A stretch of 64,000 nt of DNA, taken from positions 186,001 through 250,000 of the forward strand of contig NZ_CP031367.1 of assembly GCF_003355515.1 (NCBI RefSeq), in the 5' to 3' direction. This stretch comes from Aliarcobacter trophiarum LMG 25534 (GTDB lineage Bacteria; Campylobacterota; Campylobacteria; Campylobacterales; Arcobacteraceae). Each line of letters begins with the position of its first letter. Within the stretch, counting starts at the first letter, position 1. Below the pieces are notes generated by a model, which had not been told where the DNA came from, did not search any database, and saw nothing but the letters and a program-made list of their open reading frames with translations. Shown one piece after another: positions 55,460 through 64,000 of the stretch. The position numbers were made by a program, and so were the translations under genes.

Positions 55460-57232
55460 ATGAAAAAATTACTGCTACTTTTACTACTTTTTACCTACTC
55501 ATTTTCAATAGAGTTGGGAAATAAAATATTAGAACCTGAAGAGGCTTTTAAAGTAAAATTTGAGGAGAAAGAGGATAGTTTAGCTATAAAACTAGAATTG
55601 GGGAAAGATATATATTTATATGATGATAAAATTCAAATAAATATTACAAAACCAAAAAAAATTGAATTAAGAGAGGAAATAACTCTACCAAAACCTGTAG
55701 AATACGATGGATTTATAGTTCAACTAGATGATTTGGATATAAAAGTTCCATATGATTTACTAAAAAGTAAGATAGACTCAAATAAGTTTGAAGTTGAGCT
55801 TAAATTTCAAGGTTGCTCGAAAGCAGGGCTATGTTATGCACCAATGAGTGAGAAAAAGGTTGTTTTTTTTGATGCTAGTTTAAAAGAAGAGCCTAAAAAT
55901 GAAGTAGTTTTAAAAGAGGATAAAAAAGAAGAAAATATTTTTAAAAATGAAGCTTTAAATGAAACAGATAGCATAGCTGCAACTTTTAAAGATAGTAGTT
56001 TTTTATTAGTAATTGCAACATTCTTTGGTTTTGGTCTTTTATTATCATTTACCCCTTGTGTATTTCCTATGATTCCTATTCTTTCATCAATTATTGTAAA
56101 AGCTTCACAAAATGAGACTATGAGTGCAAAAAAAGGCTTTTTAATGTCTTTTGTGTATGTATTCGCTATGAGTTTTGCATATTCGTTAGCAGGAATTATT
56201 GCTGGAGTATTTGGGGCAAATTTACAAGCTTCTTTACAAAATCCTTATGTTTTAGTTGTTTTTGCTTTTGTGTTTATTGCTCTTGCTTTTTCAATGTTTG
56301 GATATTTTGAAATACGACTTCCAGCATCTTTACAAACAAAGATAAACAAAACAACAGATGGAAAAGAGAAACAAGGAATGCTTGGTATTGCAATTATGGG
56401 ATTTTTATCAGCTTTAATTGTAGGACCTTGTGTGGCTCCTCCACTTGCTGGTGCATTGGTTTATATAGGACAAACAGGTGATGCTATTTTAGGTGGAGTA
56501 GCCCTTTTTGTTATGAGTTTAGGAATGGGAGTTCCACTTCTTCTTATTGGTTTAGGTGCTGGTAAATTTATGCCAAAGCCAGGTGGTTGGATGGAGAGTG
56601 TTACAAAAATATTTGGAATAATTATGCTAGGAGTTGCTATTTGGCTTCTTGATAGAGTTATTAATCCAACAGTAACTATGTATTTATGGGCATTTTTATT
56701 TATTGCTTTTGGAGTTTATTTGAAAATTTATACTCATATTATTGTAAAAAGTATCTCAAAAGTATTGATGATTTTAGGAGCTATTTTACTTGTTGGTGCA
56801 GTAAGTGGTGCAACAAATCCACTAAAACCACTAGAAAAGTTTACAAATGGTGTAGCAGTTACTCAAAAAAATGAGTTAAACTTTACATATATTAAAAATA
56901 TAAGTGAGCTAGAAGATGCACTAGCTAAATCAAGTAAGCCAGTAATTCTAGATTTTTGGGCATCATGGTGTGTGTCTTGTAAAGAGTTAGATGAGATAAC
57001 TTTTAAAGATGCTGAGGTTATAAATAAACTTCAAAACTTTACTCTTTTAAAAGTTGATGTTACAGATAATACCAAAGAAGATAAAGATATTCAAAAGAGA
57101 TTTGGAGTTGTTGGTCCTCCTGCAATTGTTTTTTGGGATAAAGATAAAAATGAAGTAAAAAGTGCCAAAATAGTTGGTTACAAGAACCCAAAAGAGTTTT
57201 TAGATATAGTAAATAAAAGCTTTCCAAATTAA
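55460..57232 (+). CDS. dsbD: Thiol:disulfide interchange protein DsbD
   Basis: 590 aa. Signal peptide (1-16), N-terminal DsbD-alpha domain with C in GCSKAGLCYAPM, eight membrane helices (about 180-455; Cys in 'SFTPCVFPMIPIL' and 'LIVGPCVAPPL') and a C-terminal thioredoxin domain with WASWCVSCKE. It moves electrons from cytoplasmic thioredoxin to periplasmic partners. It forms a pair with the secreted thioredoxin just upstream. Confidence 0.95.
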   Translation: MKKLLLLLLLFTYSFSIELGNKILEPEEAFKVKFEEKEDSLAIKLELGKDIYLYDDKIQINITKPKKIELREEITLPKPVEYDGFIVQLDDLDIKVPYDLLKSKIDSNKFEVELKFQGCSKAGLCYAPMSEKKVVFFDASLKEEPKNEVVLKEDKKEENIFKNEALNETDSIAATFKDSSFLLVIATFFGFGLLLSFTPCVFPMIPILSSIIVKASQNETMSAKKGFLMSFVYVFAMSFAYSLAGIIAGVFGANLQASLQNPYVLVVFAFVFIALAFSMFGYFEIRLPASLQTKINKTTDGKEKQGMLGIAIMGFLSALIVGPCVAPPLAGALVYIGQTGDAILGGVALFVMSLGMGVPLLLIGLGAGKFMPKPGGWMESVTKIFGIIMLGVAIWLLDRVINPTVTMYLWAFLFIAFGVYLKIYTHIIVKSISKVLMILGAILLVGAVSGATNPLKPLEKFTNGVAVTQKNELNFTYIKNISELEDALAKSSKPVILDFWASWCVSCKELDEITFKDAEVINKLQNFTLLKVDVTDNTKEDKDIQKRFGVVGPPAIVFWDKDKNEVKSAKIVGYKNPKEFLDIVNKSFPN

Positions 57233-57515
57233 ATAAAACTGATATACAATAGCTTCTTTCTAAGAGTTATTGTATAGAATTTACTACAGAATCTTATGAT
57301 TTTGATTTTCCAATCTTTACAACTTCTTTTAGAGATTATTATAGATATGAAAATACCTAATATATCTGTTACTACTTCTATTTTTTTCTTAAATATTAGT
57401 GCTTTATTTTAAAAAAAACTTTTTATCTTTGTTATTTTTGTTATGATAGTAAGCAATAGGGTGGGAAAAATAGGTAAATACTATTTTAAAAGAGAGAAAA
57501 ACTCTCTTTTAATTT
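57233..57515. other. Gene-free gap between dsbD and DASS gene
   Basis: 283 nt, very A/T-rich. An 8-bp inverted repeat ATACAATA / TATTGTAT with a 16-nt loop lies near its start (57243-57274). Its end holds a hairpin TTAAAAGAGAG (57486-57496) / CTCTCTTTTAA (57502-57512), followed by TTTTT on the plus strand. No convincing coding frame; a 27-codon frame across the hairpin looks fortuitous. Confidence 0.6.
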
Positions 57516-57517
57516 TT
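57486..57517. terminator. Hairpin between dsbD and DASS transporter genes
   Basis: 11-bp stem with a 5-nt loop and T5 on the plus strand (57513-57517), overlapping the stop of the minus-strand transporter gene at 57516. It could end both transcripts. Confidence 0.65.
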
Positions 57518-58922
57518 AAATAAATAAGAATACTCCTAATAAAATAACTACTAAGTAAAGTAATCCAAAAATAGCACCTAATGCCCACCATCTAGCTTGT
57601 GAGATATATCCAGCACCATACCAAATAGGTGAAGGTCCTGTTCCGTAAGGAGTTATAATTCCCATAACTCCTAAACTTCCAGCTAAAATAATTGTAAATG
57701 GAACTATTTGATCAACAGGTATTAAAGTAGTTGCAATAACCATAAATAGTGGAACTAATGCAGTAACATGAGCTGTTGTACTAGCAAAGAAGTAGTGTAG
57801 AATATAGAATAACACTATTAAAGCAATAATAAGTGATGTCGTATTTAAATCAGATAACATAGTTTGAGAATTTTTCCCTATGTACTCTAAAATACCTACT
57901 TTTTTTAATCCATCAGCCATAGCAACTAAAGTTGAGAACCAGATAAATACATTAAATGCCGCTTTATCTGAAAGTAAGTCATCCCAAGTAATAACACCAG
58001 TTAAAACCATTATTGAAACAATACAAATAGCAGTAGTTGTTGCATCAACTCCTAGCTCTTTTCCAAATATCCAAAAAATTAAAGCAACAGTTGCAAGTCC
58101 TGCCATTAAATACTCTTTAAATGTAATTGCACCTAATTTTTTTAACTCTTCTGCTGCCCAAGCTGGAGCTTCAGGAGATTTCTTTTGTGTAGGTGGGTAT
58201 AAAACATAAGTTAGCCAAGGAGTTAAAATAAACAAAGGAATCATAAGTGGAAGCATAATTTTTGCCCACTCCATCCAAGTAATTGTATGACCTGTACTTT
58301 TCCCTATTAAATCAATAGCTAGTAAGTTTGGAGCAAGTGCAGTTAAAAACATAGAACTTGTTACACATGTTGTTGCAATTGCAACCCAAGAGATATAAGA
58401 TCCAATTTTTCGTGGTTCGTTATCTGGTAATGAGTTGAAAATTTGTGGGATATTAATAGCTACTGGATAAACACTTCCACCACTTCTTGCCGTATTTGAT
58501 GGCATAAATGGAGATAGGATTAAATCAGAAAATGCAACAGCATAACCTAAACCTAAAGTGCTTTTCCCCATATATTTAACCATGAGTAAAGATACTCTTC
58601 TTCCAAGTCCTGTTTTTTTGTATCCAAGTGCAAACATAAATGCAGCAAAGATTAACCAAATAACACTATTTCCAAACCCACTTAATGCCCAAGTGATGCT
58701 CTCTTTAGGATTTCCAACTAATCCTAAGAATGCAACAATAGAAACTCCAGCAAAACCTACTAAAGCAGCAGGAACTGGCTCAAGAATAAGACCAACTACA
58801 ACAGCTAAAAAAATTGCTAAAAAATGCCATGCATTTGAAGATAAACCTTCAGGTGCAGGAATAAACCATAAAACAAGAGCTACTAATACAGGTATTAGTA
58901 ATTTAATACTCTTTTTCGACAT
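57516..58922 (-). CDS. DASS (SLC13) anion:sodium symporter / dicarboxylate exchanger
   Basis: 468 aa from ATG 58922 with a perfect AGGAGG; the eight extra codons upstream (to 58946) precede the ribosome binding site and were not used. About 12 membrane segments with the paired substrate motifs 'MPSNTARSGGSVYPVA' (SNT) and 'TPYGTGPSPIWYGAGYI' (TPYGTGPSP), closest to CitT/2-oxoglutarate-malate exchangers. Probable substrates are C4-dicarboxylates or citrate; exact specificity cannot be read from sequence. Confidence 0.88.
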   Translation of the reverse strand: MSKKSIKLLIPVLVALVLWFIPAPEGLSSNAWHFLAIFLAVVVGLILEPVPAALVGFAGVSIVAFLGLVGNPKESITWALSGFGNSVIWLIFAAFMFALGYKKTGLGRRVSLLMVKYMGKSTLGLGYAVAFSDLILSPFMPSNTARSGGSVYPVAINIPQIFNSLPDNEPRKIGSYISWVAIATTCVTSSMFLTALAPNLLAIDLIGKSTGHTITWMEWAKIMLPLMIPLFILTPWLTYVLYPPTQKKSPEAPAWAAEELKKLGAITFKEYLMAGLATVALIFWIFGKELGVDATTTAICIVSIMVLTGVITWDDLLSDKAAFNVFIWFSTLVAMADGLKKVGILEYIGKNSQTMLSDLNTTSLIIALIVLFYILHYFFASTTAHVTALVPLFMVIATTLIPVDQIVPFTIILAGSLGVMGIITPYGTGPSPIWYGAGYISQARWWALGAIFGLLYLVVILLGVFLFI

Positions 58923-59050
58923 AAATCCTCCTAATATAAAAATCAAGGCATTATAATATATTTTTCTACAAAAGATTTTTAATAGAAGTTAAAAGAATGC
59001 CTATTTAATGAATATTTGTTATACTTAACAAAAAATTTTGGAGTAAAATA

Positions 59051-59677
59051 ATGAGAGTTTTATTTTTATGTTCGATATTTGTTATTGGACTTTTATCATC
59101 AGAGTGGAAAATCCAAAATGATCCATACTATAAGCATAAAGTGAGCCAATTTGAGATGTTAAAAGATAGACAAGATATTGAGATTATGATGTTGGGTGAT
59201 TCTATTACAGATGAGGGTGAATGGAGTGAACTTTGGGGGAAAACAGTTCAAAATAGAGGAATTAGTGGAGATACAACAAGTGGAGTTTTAGATAGACTTT
59301 ATACTATAAATCCAAATACTAAAAGAGTTTTTATAATGATTGGTGTAAATGATATTATGAGAGGATATAGTGAAGATTTGGTATTTGAAAACTATAAAAA
59401 GATTGTTAAATTTTTTCAAGAAAAAAACATTGAGGTGATTATACAAGCTACGTTATATATTGGAGAGAGTAGAAAACAGGATTTTAATCCAAAAATCCAA
59501 AGATTAAATCATAAACTAGAAGAGTTTGCAAAGAATAGTAAAACTATTTTTATAAATCTAAATCCCACCCTTGCTCCACAAAAAACTCTTTTAAAAGAGT
59601 TTACAAAAGATGATTTACATTTAAACGGAGAAGCTTATAAAGTATGGATAAAAACTTTAAAAGAGATTAAATATTAA
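59051..59677 (+). CDS. SGNH/GDSL-family esterase
   Basis: 208 aa with a signal peptide (1-16). Catalytic Ser51 in LGDSITDEG, Gly in 'NRGISGDTTSG', Asn in 'GVNDI' and the Asp/His pair D187-H190 in DDLHLNG. Probably a periplasmic or surface lipase/esterase, possibly acting on acyl or acetyl groups of surface glycans. Divergent from the DASS gene. Confidence 0.87.
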   Translation: MRVLFLCSIFVIGLLSSEWKIQNDPYYKHKVSQFEMLKDRQDIEIMMLGDSITDEGEWSELWGKTVQNRGISGDTTSGVLDRLYTINPNTKRVFIMIGVNDIMRGYSEDLVFENYKKIVKFFQEKNIEVIIQATLYIGESRKQDFNPKIQRLNHKLEEFAKNSKTIFINLNPTLAPQKTLLKEFTKDDLHLNGEAYKVWIKTLKEIKY

Positions 59678-59695
59678 AAGAATAACCAGTAAAAC

Positions 59696-59725
59696 TTGAC
59701 AAATTGAATTGTTTTTTTGTACAAT
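59696..59725 (+). promoter_or_regulatory. Consensus-like sigma-70 promoter for the NlpC/P60 lipoprotein gene
   Basis: TTGACA (59696-59701), 18-nt spacer, TACAAT (59720-59725). A perfect -35 hexamer is unusual in Campylobacterota, where -35 elements are generally not conserved. It lies 35 nt before the ATG at 59761 and 18 nt after the GDSL gene ends. Confidence 0.6.
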
Positions 59726-59760
59726 CGAAAACATTATATTTTGATAAAAAAGGGAAAAGA

Positions 59761-60336
59761 ATGAAAATAAAGGCTAGTTTATTCACAATTATTTTATTTG
59801 GAATTGTTTTCTCAGGTTGTGCTACAACCTCTACAAGTCAAAAAAACCTCTCTACTCCAGATAGTAACTTTGCGTATGATAGCAAGTTAAATCAAGAGCA
59901 AAAACATCTGAAAAATAGCAACTTTAGAGATGATATTACGTACTCTAACTATATGTCAAAAAGAGATAGCAATATAAATAATGAACTATTTAGTTTTTAC
60001 AATGAGTGGAAAGGTACAAAGTATAGAATGGGTGGATATACAAAAAAAGGGATAGATTGCTCAGGATTTGTACAAAAAGCTATTTTAGAAAAGTTTGATT
60101 TAAAGCTTCCTAGAGATAGTAGGTCTCAATCACTTGTTGGAACATCTATCAAAAAAAGTGAGTTGCAAATGGGCGATTTAGTATTTTTTCATACAGGTAA
60201 AACAAAACATGTAGGAATATATATTGACAATGGTCAATTTATGCATGCTTCTACAAAAGTTGGTGTTACAATCTCAAGAATAGATGATGGATATTTTAAA
60301 AATAGATATTGGAAAGCTACAAGAGTTTTAAAGTAG
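59761..60336 (+). CDS. NlpC/P60-family lipoprotein peptidase
   Basis: 191 aa from ATG 59761 after AAAAGGGAAAAGA; the frame is open upstream to 59704, but that part overlaps the promoter and lacks a signal peptide. Lipobox FSGC with Cys20; NlpC/P60 triad C100 (IDCSGFV), H150 (KHVGIYI) and H162 (MHASTKVG). Probably cuts cell-wall peptide stems in the periplasm. Its stop codon is 2 nt from the stop of the convergent permease gene. Confidence 0.88.
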   Translation: MKIKASLFTIILFGIVFSGCATTSTSQKNLSTPDSNFAYDSKLNQEQKHLKNSNFRDDITYSNYMSKRDSNINNELFSFYNEWKGTKYRMGGYTKKGIDCSGFVQKAILEKFDLKLPRDSRSQSLVGTSIKKSELQMGDLVFFHTGKTKHVGIYIDNGQFMHASTKVGVTISRIDDGYFKNRYWKATRVLK

Positions 60337-60337
60337 C

Positions 60338-61615
60338 TTAAACTCCTAAATACTTTGACATTATAAATAATACTATAACACAAACAATATACATTTTTAT
60401 AGCATAAATAATATTTAATTTAAATATCTCTTTTGCATTGCAACTATATCTAGCACTCATTGTAAGATTTAACCCAGATATTGGTGATGTTGAAACTGTT
60501 GTAGCCCATGCCATTAAAAATGTCATTGCAAGTAATGTATGATTTGCATTTGTAAAAAAATCTCCCAAAATTGATATAGATATAATTGGGTGAATTCCAA
60601 CAAATGCTAAAATTATAAATATAAATAGTACAATACTTGCCGCTTTGTAGTCAAATGTATCAAATGGAAGAGAGAAGTTAAGTCCCAAAAGAACACTTCC
60701 AGCAATAATCCCAAAAAGTCCAGCTACTAAAAATAGAGATATTTCACTCTTCATTTTTGGTAAATCATCTATTATATGAAATTTTAAAATCCTAATGCTT
60801 TCAACTAAACCTCTTTTTATTGGTAAAAAAGTAATAGTAAGTAAAAAGGAGAAAAGAGATATTAGTAAAATGATTTGTAAATCTTTATAGTAATGATTTG
60901 TTAAAAGTACAAAAAATGCTAAAAGTAGAGGCAAGTATAGAGTATTAAAAGATAGTGGGTAGCCATAAAAGCTTGAAAAATCTTCATTTCGTAGCTCAAT
61001 ATAGGTGATTAAAAAAGCACTTAGAGCCAAAAAAAGTCCAAATGAGATTATAAAAATGGTATTTAAATTTGGTGCATATGTTAAAGCTGCAGCAAATGCT
61101 ACAAAAAATGGTGACCAGTAGGCATCACTAGCAAATGATCTAGTCAATAAAACCATTTGAAGTGGGGTTAGTTTTGCTTTTTTATACATTTTGTCTGCAA
61201 CTAAGAGTAAAGCAGATAGATTTATGATAGAACCAAAAATATGAACTCCAAAATATGTTTTTAAAAATGAATTTTTACCTCTTGGAAGTTCATTTTTTTC
61301 TCTTTTTGGAGTTGCTATTAGTTTTAAGAATCCAACGGCAATTAAAAGAGTAAGAAGATATAAATTTACACTAAAAGCTTTTTTAAAATCTATGTAAAAG
61401 CCATTTATATAGCTATATAAAAAGGCCAAAAGAGTAAAAAATAGCAAAATTAAGATTAGTTTTTTTGATTTGATTGTAAAAAATAGAAAGCTTGAAGCTA
61501 ACCAAATAAAAGCCACTCCATATATTTTAAAATCACTATAAAAAAAGTAAGAGAAGATTACAAAGATAAAACTTAAAAATATTAAAATACCAGAAACTCT
61601 TGATAAAAACTTCAT
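60338..61615 (-). CDS. Polytopic membrane protein, ion-transporter-superfamily-like
   Basis: 425 aa, about 11-12 membrane segments arranged in two halves. Re-entrant-type loops 'LTRSFASDAYWSPFFVAFAA' and 'STSPISGLNLTMSARYSCN' resemble the SxSP-type substrate loops of the ion transporter superfamily. A periplasmic or cytoplasmic basic loop is at 105-115. Substrate unknown; no specific family was recognised with confidence. Confidence 0.65.
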   Translation of the reverse strand: MKFLSRVSGILIFLSFIFVIFSYFFYSDFKIYGVAFIWLASSFLFFTIKSKKLILILLFFTLLAFLYSYINGFYIDFKKAFSVNLYLLTLLIAVGFLKLIATPKREKNELPRGKNSFLKTYFGVHIFGSIINLSALLLVADKMYKKAKLTPLQMVLLTRSFASDAYWSPFFVAFAAALTYAPNLNTIFIISFGLFLALSAFLITYIELRNEDFSSFYGYPLSFNTLYLPLLLAFFVLLTNHYYKDLQIILLISLFSFLLTITFLPIKRGLVESIRILKFHIIDDLPKMKSEISLFLVAGLFGIIAGSVLLGLNFSLPFDTFDYKAASIVLFIFIILAFVGIHPIISISILGDFFTNANHTLLAMTFLMAWATTVSTSPISGLNLTMSARYSCNAKEIFKLNIIYAIKMYIVCVIVLFIMSKYLGV

Positions 61616-61655
61616 ATAAACCTCTTTGTTAAAAATCTATTATATAAAAACTTTG

Positions 61656-61661
61656 TATAAT
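61656..61661 (+). promoter_or_regulatory. Putative -10 box for maf
   Basis: TATAAT in 'ctttgtataatcc', 22 nt before the TTG start of maf. It lies within the upstream open frame and supports the later start. Confidence 0.4.
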
Positions 61662-61682
61662 CCAAAGCAAAAAAGGAATATT

Positions 61683-62228
61683 TTGATAAGACTTGGTTCA
61701 AAATCACCAACTAGAGCAAAGATTCTAGAATCTTTTAATATAGATTTTATACAAAATGGTGGGAATTTTGATGAAGATAGTATAAAAACCCAAAACCCAA
61801 AAGAGTTTTGCTATTTAGCTACAAAAGGAAAATTTGAAGAGTTGTATAAAGAGTTTGGAATTGAAGATATGCCACTTCTTGTTGCTGATAGTGTAGTAAC
61901 TTGTGAAGGTAAACTTCTTAGAAAAGCAAAAGATTATGAAGATGCCAAATCTATGCTAGAGCTTCAAAGTGGAAATTTTACATCTGTAATATCTTGTATG
62001 ATTTTTAAAAGTAAAAAGCTAGAACTTATTGATATTTCAATTACTACTTATGAATTTACAAAATTTGATGAAAAAGATATGCAAAACTATTTAAATAGTG
62101 GTGAATGTTTTGGAAAAGCTGGAGCCATAATGGTTGAGGGGTTTTGTAAACCTTATATAAAAAATGTAAAAGGCTTAGAAAGTACAGCTATGGGTTTAAG
62201 TATTGAAAAACTTTTACCATTTTTATAA
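61683..62228 (+). CDS. maf: Maf-family nucleotide pyrophosphatase
   Basis: 181 aa from TTG 61683 (RBS AAAAAAGGA), starting (M)IRLGSKSPTRAKIL, the conserved Maf entry loop. 'VADSVVTCEGKLLRKAKDYEDA' contains the catalytic DxxV and K. The enzyme removes pyrophosphate from modified pyrimidine nucleotides; specificity (dTTP/UTP type versus m7GTP) is not determined. The frame extends to 61626 but overlaps the promoter. Confidence 0.85.
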   Translation: MIRLGSKSPTRAKILESFNIDFIQNGGNFDEDSIKTQNPKEFCYLATKGKFEELYKEFGIEDMPLLVADSVVTCEGKLLRKAKDYEDAKSMLELQSGNFTSVISCMIFKSKKLELIDISITTYEFTKFDEKDMQNYLNSGECFGKAGAIMVEGFCKPYIKNVKGLESTAMGLSIEKLLPFL

Positions 62229-62307
62229 ATATTTGATAAAATTGTAGGATTAACTTTTATGAAAATACAAATAACAGTATATATTTAATACTTGATTTCA
62301 GCTTTAC

Positions 62308-63447
62308 TTATATTTTAAATAGCTTTCTATTAAAAAAAACGACAAAAGAGACAAGTAAAAGTAAAACTATAAAAACATAAAGCATAATATTCCAACCAAA
62401 AGCTTTATAGATATATGATGGAACAATAGAACCACTTGCTCCTCCTAAATAGTAAAAAGTTAGGTACATTCCAGATGTTAGTGATTTTTGTGAAGCTTTC
62501 ATAGAGTTTGCAAGTTGAGTGCTTACTGTATGTGTTGTAAACATTCCTATACAAACCAAAAAAAGTAGCATAAAAAGTTGCAAAATATTCTCTATTTGTA
62601 AAAAAGCTATTGTAAATATATAAAAAATCACAGCAAAAAGTATAGTATTTATCTCACCTTGAAAGAATTTTACTATTCTTTTTGAAGTTAGAGAGACTAC
62701 AACACCCATTCCGTATCCTACATAAAGTAAAGCTATCTTGAATTCAGATAATCCCTCTTCCAACTCTTTTGCTCTAAAAGGTAGAACATTTAAAACTCCT
62801 GAAAAGACAAAAAAGACAAAAAACATTACAAAATATATCACCATAAATCTTCTATCTTTTAATATATTTAAAACATCACTAAACTTTGGTTTTATGATAT
62901 TTGCTTCACCATCAAACTCTAGTTTTTTAATTAAAATTATAGATATAAATATAGCAAGAGATAAAGAGTAAAAAACATACTCATAAGAGAGATTTGTAGC
63001 AATAAATCCTGAAAAAATCCTTCCAACAAGTCCACCAAAAACAGTTCCAGCAACATAAATAGACATATTAAACTTTACATTTTCTTTATCAATATTTGCC
63101 AAAATACTCATAAGGGAAGTTAAAATAGCAGGAATTACTAAAGCTTCACAAAATCTAAAAAATAGAAAAAACTCATAAGTTTTTGATAATCCTAAAAAGA
63201 TATTTGTGATAAGTAAAATAAATGAGGCATTTATTAACATCTTTTTTGCATCTACTTTTTCTAAAATATAGCCATAAATTATTGGTGCAACTGCCAAAAA
63301 AAACAGAATAATTGCTGTAAATTGAGATGCTTCAATAATTGTAATATTAAACTCTTGTGCTAAAAGTGGTTGAAGTGGCTGGGTTGCATACATTACAGAC
63401 ATTGTAACAATTAAGCCATAAATAATAATAAGTAGATTTTTATTCAA
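62308..63447 (-). CDS. MFS efflux transporter (YnfM-like)
   Basis: 379 aa, 12 membrane helices. 'YATQPLQPLLAQEF' at the first loop and 'GYILEKVDAKKM' (motif A position) with 'VAGTVFGGLVGRIFSGFI' (motif C-like) fit the YnfM/CynX-type drug-H+ antiporters. Likely exports a small organic compound. Single gene; the terminator is not obvious. Confidence 0.75.
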   Translation of the reverse strand: MNKNLLIIIYGLIVTMSVMYATQPLQPLLAQEFNITIIEASQFTAIILFFLAVAPIIYGYILEKVDAKKMLINASFILLITNIFLGLSKTYEFFLFFRFCEALVIPAILTSLMSILANIDKENVKFNMSIYVAGTVFGGLVGRIFSGFIATNLSYEYVFYSLSLAIFISIILIKKLEFDGEANIIKPKFSDVLNILKDRRFMVIYFVMFFVFFVFSGVLNVLPFRAKELEEGLSEFKIALLYVGYGMGVVVSLTSKRIVKFFQGEINTILFAVIFYIFTIAFLQIENILQLFMLLFLVCIGMFTTHTVSTQLANSMKASQKSLTSGMYLTFYYLGGASGSIVPSYIYKAFGWNIMLYVFIVLLLLVSFVVFFNRKLFKI

Positions 63448-63539
63448 ATAGTTATCCTTTTAAAAAGCTAATTTTACTCTTAAAAATATTTGTTTGTAGT
63501 TAAGTGTGGTTAAAAACTAAGGCAGAAGCCTTAGTTTTA

Positions 63540-64000
63540 TTAATTAAATGATGGTTTTGGAGTAGAGCTTGTTACTTCTGGAAGTTGAGGATAAGTAATA
63601 GCTGGTTTAGTACCTTTTAATGCTTTTAAAAATGTTACAATTTTAGTTGCATCACTATCTGATATATCAATTCCTAACTGCACAGAACCCATCTCTTTTA
63701 CTGCTTCTGCTAGTGACCAAATTTGTCCGTTGTGGAAATATGGAGCTGTTTCACTAATATTTCTTAAACTAGGAGTTTTTACCATACCATTTTCATCACC
63801 TTTGAAGTCACCAACATTTATAAATTTATATTGGTTAGCAACTTGAAATGGTTGCATTGTTCCACCAAGAGCAACTCCTGTATGACATGCTGTACAACCT
63901 TTATTTAAGAATGTTTGAAGCCCCTCTTGCTCATCTTTTGTTAAAGCTTTTGTATCACCTTCTAGGAATTTATCAAATCTTGATGGAGTAACTAAAACTC
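63540..64000 (-). CDS. Di-haem cytochrome c peroxidase, C-terminal part
   Basis: Partial gene running off the right edge; 153 codons visible. Its second haem motif CTACH is at 63882-63896, and 'TPSLRNISETAPYFHNGQIWSLAEAVKEMG' is the characteristic C-terminal region of bacterial CCP/MauG proteins. The reading frame stays open to the window edge, so an ATG at 63857 is internal. It reduces hydrogen peroxide in the periplasm using a small cytochrome. The upstream end and first haem are not in the window. Confidence 0.92.
   Translation of the reverse strand, partial: VLVTPSRFDKFLEGDTKALTKDEQEGLQTFLNKGCTACHTGVALGGTMQPFQVANQYKFINVGDFKGDENGMVKTPSLRNISETAPYFHNGQIWSLAEAVKEMGSVQLGIDISDSDATKIVTFLKALKGTKPAITYPQLPEVTSSTPKPSFN

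Noticed and set aside
57420-57515. 27-codon frame before the DASS terminator
   Set aside because: No ribosome binding site and it consists largely of the hairpin sequence.

Overview
The window is AT-rich chromosomal DNA from a free-living or host-associated Campylobacterota (epsilonproteobacterium), most likely of the Arcobacter/Aliarcobacter group. The evidence is the strongly A/T-biased codon use, the characteristic short forms of ThrS (shortened TGS domain), LeuC (about 425 aa) and RqcH (about 440 aa), -10 boxes of the TATAAT type mostly lacking a clear -35, and the mix of flagellar, sulfide-oxidation, methylcitrate-cycle and DASS/MFS transport genes. The genus call is inference. No CRISPR array, transposase, integrase or rRNA gene was seen.

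Layout. 1-2.3 kb: flgI-fliM. 2.3-4.9 kb (minus): amtB-PII-pyrC. 5.1-7.5 kb: two convergent ankyrin-repeat genes, the smaller with a Fur-box-like sequence. 7.6-12.4 kb (minus): six-gene arsenic operon (arsC, arsP-type permease, ynfA-type, small thioredoxin, arsR, arsB) preceded by a perfect 13-bp palindrome, then a frameshifted TauE/SafE gene and a GGCT-like gene. 12.4-21.1 kb: tkt, an MFS carrier, a sensor histidine kinase, a chemoreceptor ending in a WExF-type tail, an Aat-like protein, an AraC-GyrI regulator. 21.2-23.6 kb: oadG-oadA with an internal ribosome binding site before its biotin domain, then a 41-aa lipoprotein gene. 23.6-24.1 kb: five tRNA genes (minus: Pro, His, Arg, Leu, Gly). 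24.2-30.8 kb: a tight nine-gene housekeeping operon (cdsA, dxr, hypothetical, RBBP9-like, tsaD, SUI1-like, nnrED, cutA, thiG). 30.9-34 kb: TraT-like lipoprotein, rqcH and two uncharacterised genes. 34.1-37.3 kb: thrS-infC-rpmI-rplT. 37.3-40 kb: Tat-exported sulfide oxidoreductase and triple rhodanese. 40-42.4 kb: leuC-mobA and an ArsC/Spx-family gene. 42.6-49.8 kb: prpB-prpC-(terminator)-acnD-prpF methylcitrate operon with a divergent, non-PrpR-type regulator. 49.8-51 kb: D-2-hydroxyacid dehydrogenase and a Cys-tailed small protein. 51.1-55 kb: psd, a degenerate-GGDEF/EAL protein, a 74-aa unknown, a RimB-like protease and RimK. 55-57.2 kb: secreted thioredoxin and DsbD. 57.5-64 kb: DASS transporter, SGNH hydrolase, NlpC/P60 lipoprotein, permease, Maf, MFS, and the C-terminal part of a cytochrome c peroxidase running off the edge.

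How they work together. The clearest functional modules are arsenic detoxification under one ArsR operator, propionate oxidation through the AcnD/PrpF branch, periplasmic sulfide oxidation, nitrogen sensing/ammonium uptake, and a possible c-di-GMP-controlled ribosome-modification (rimABK-like) operon at 51.9-55.0 kb. The last is the most promising candidate for an undescribed system: the EAL-RimB-RimK order resembles the Pseudomonas rimABK operon, but with a membrane-anchored degenerate GGDEF-EAL protein and an extra small gene. Convergent gene pairs repeatedly share a single palindrome that includes both stop codons.
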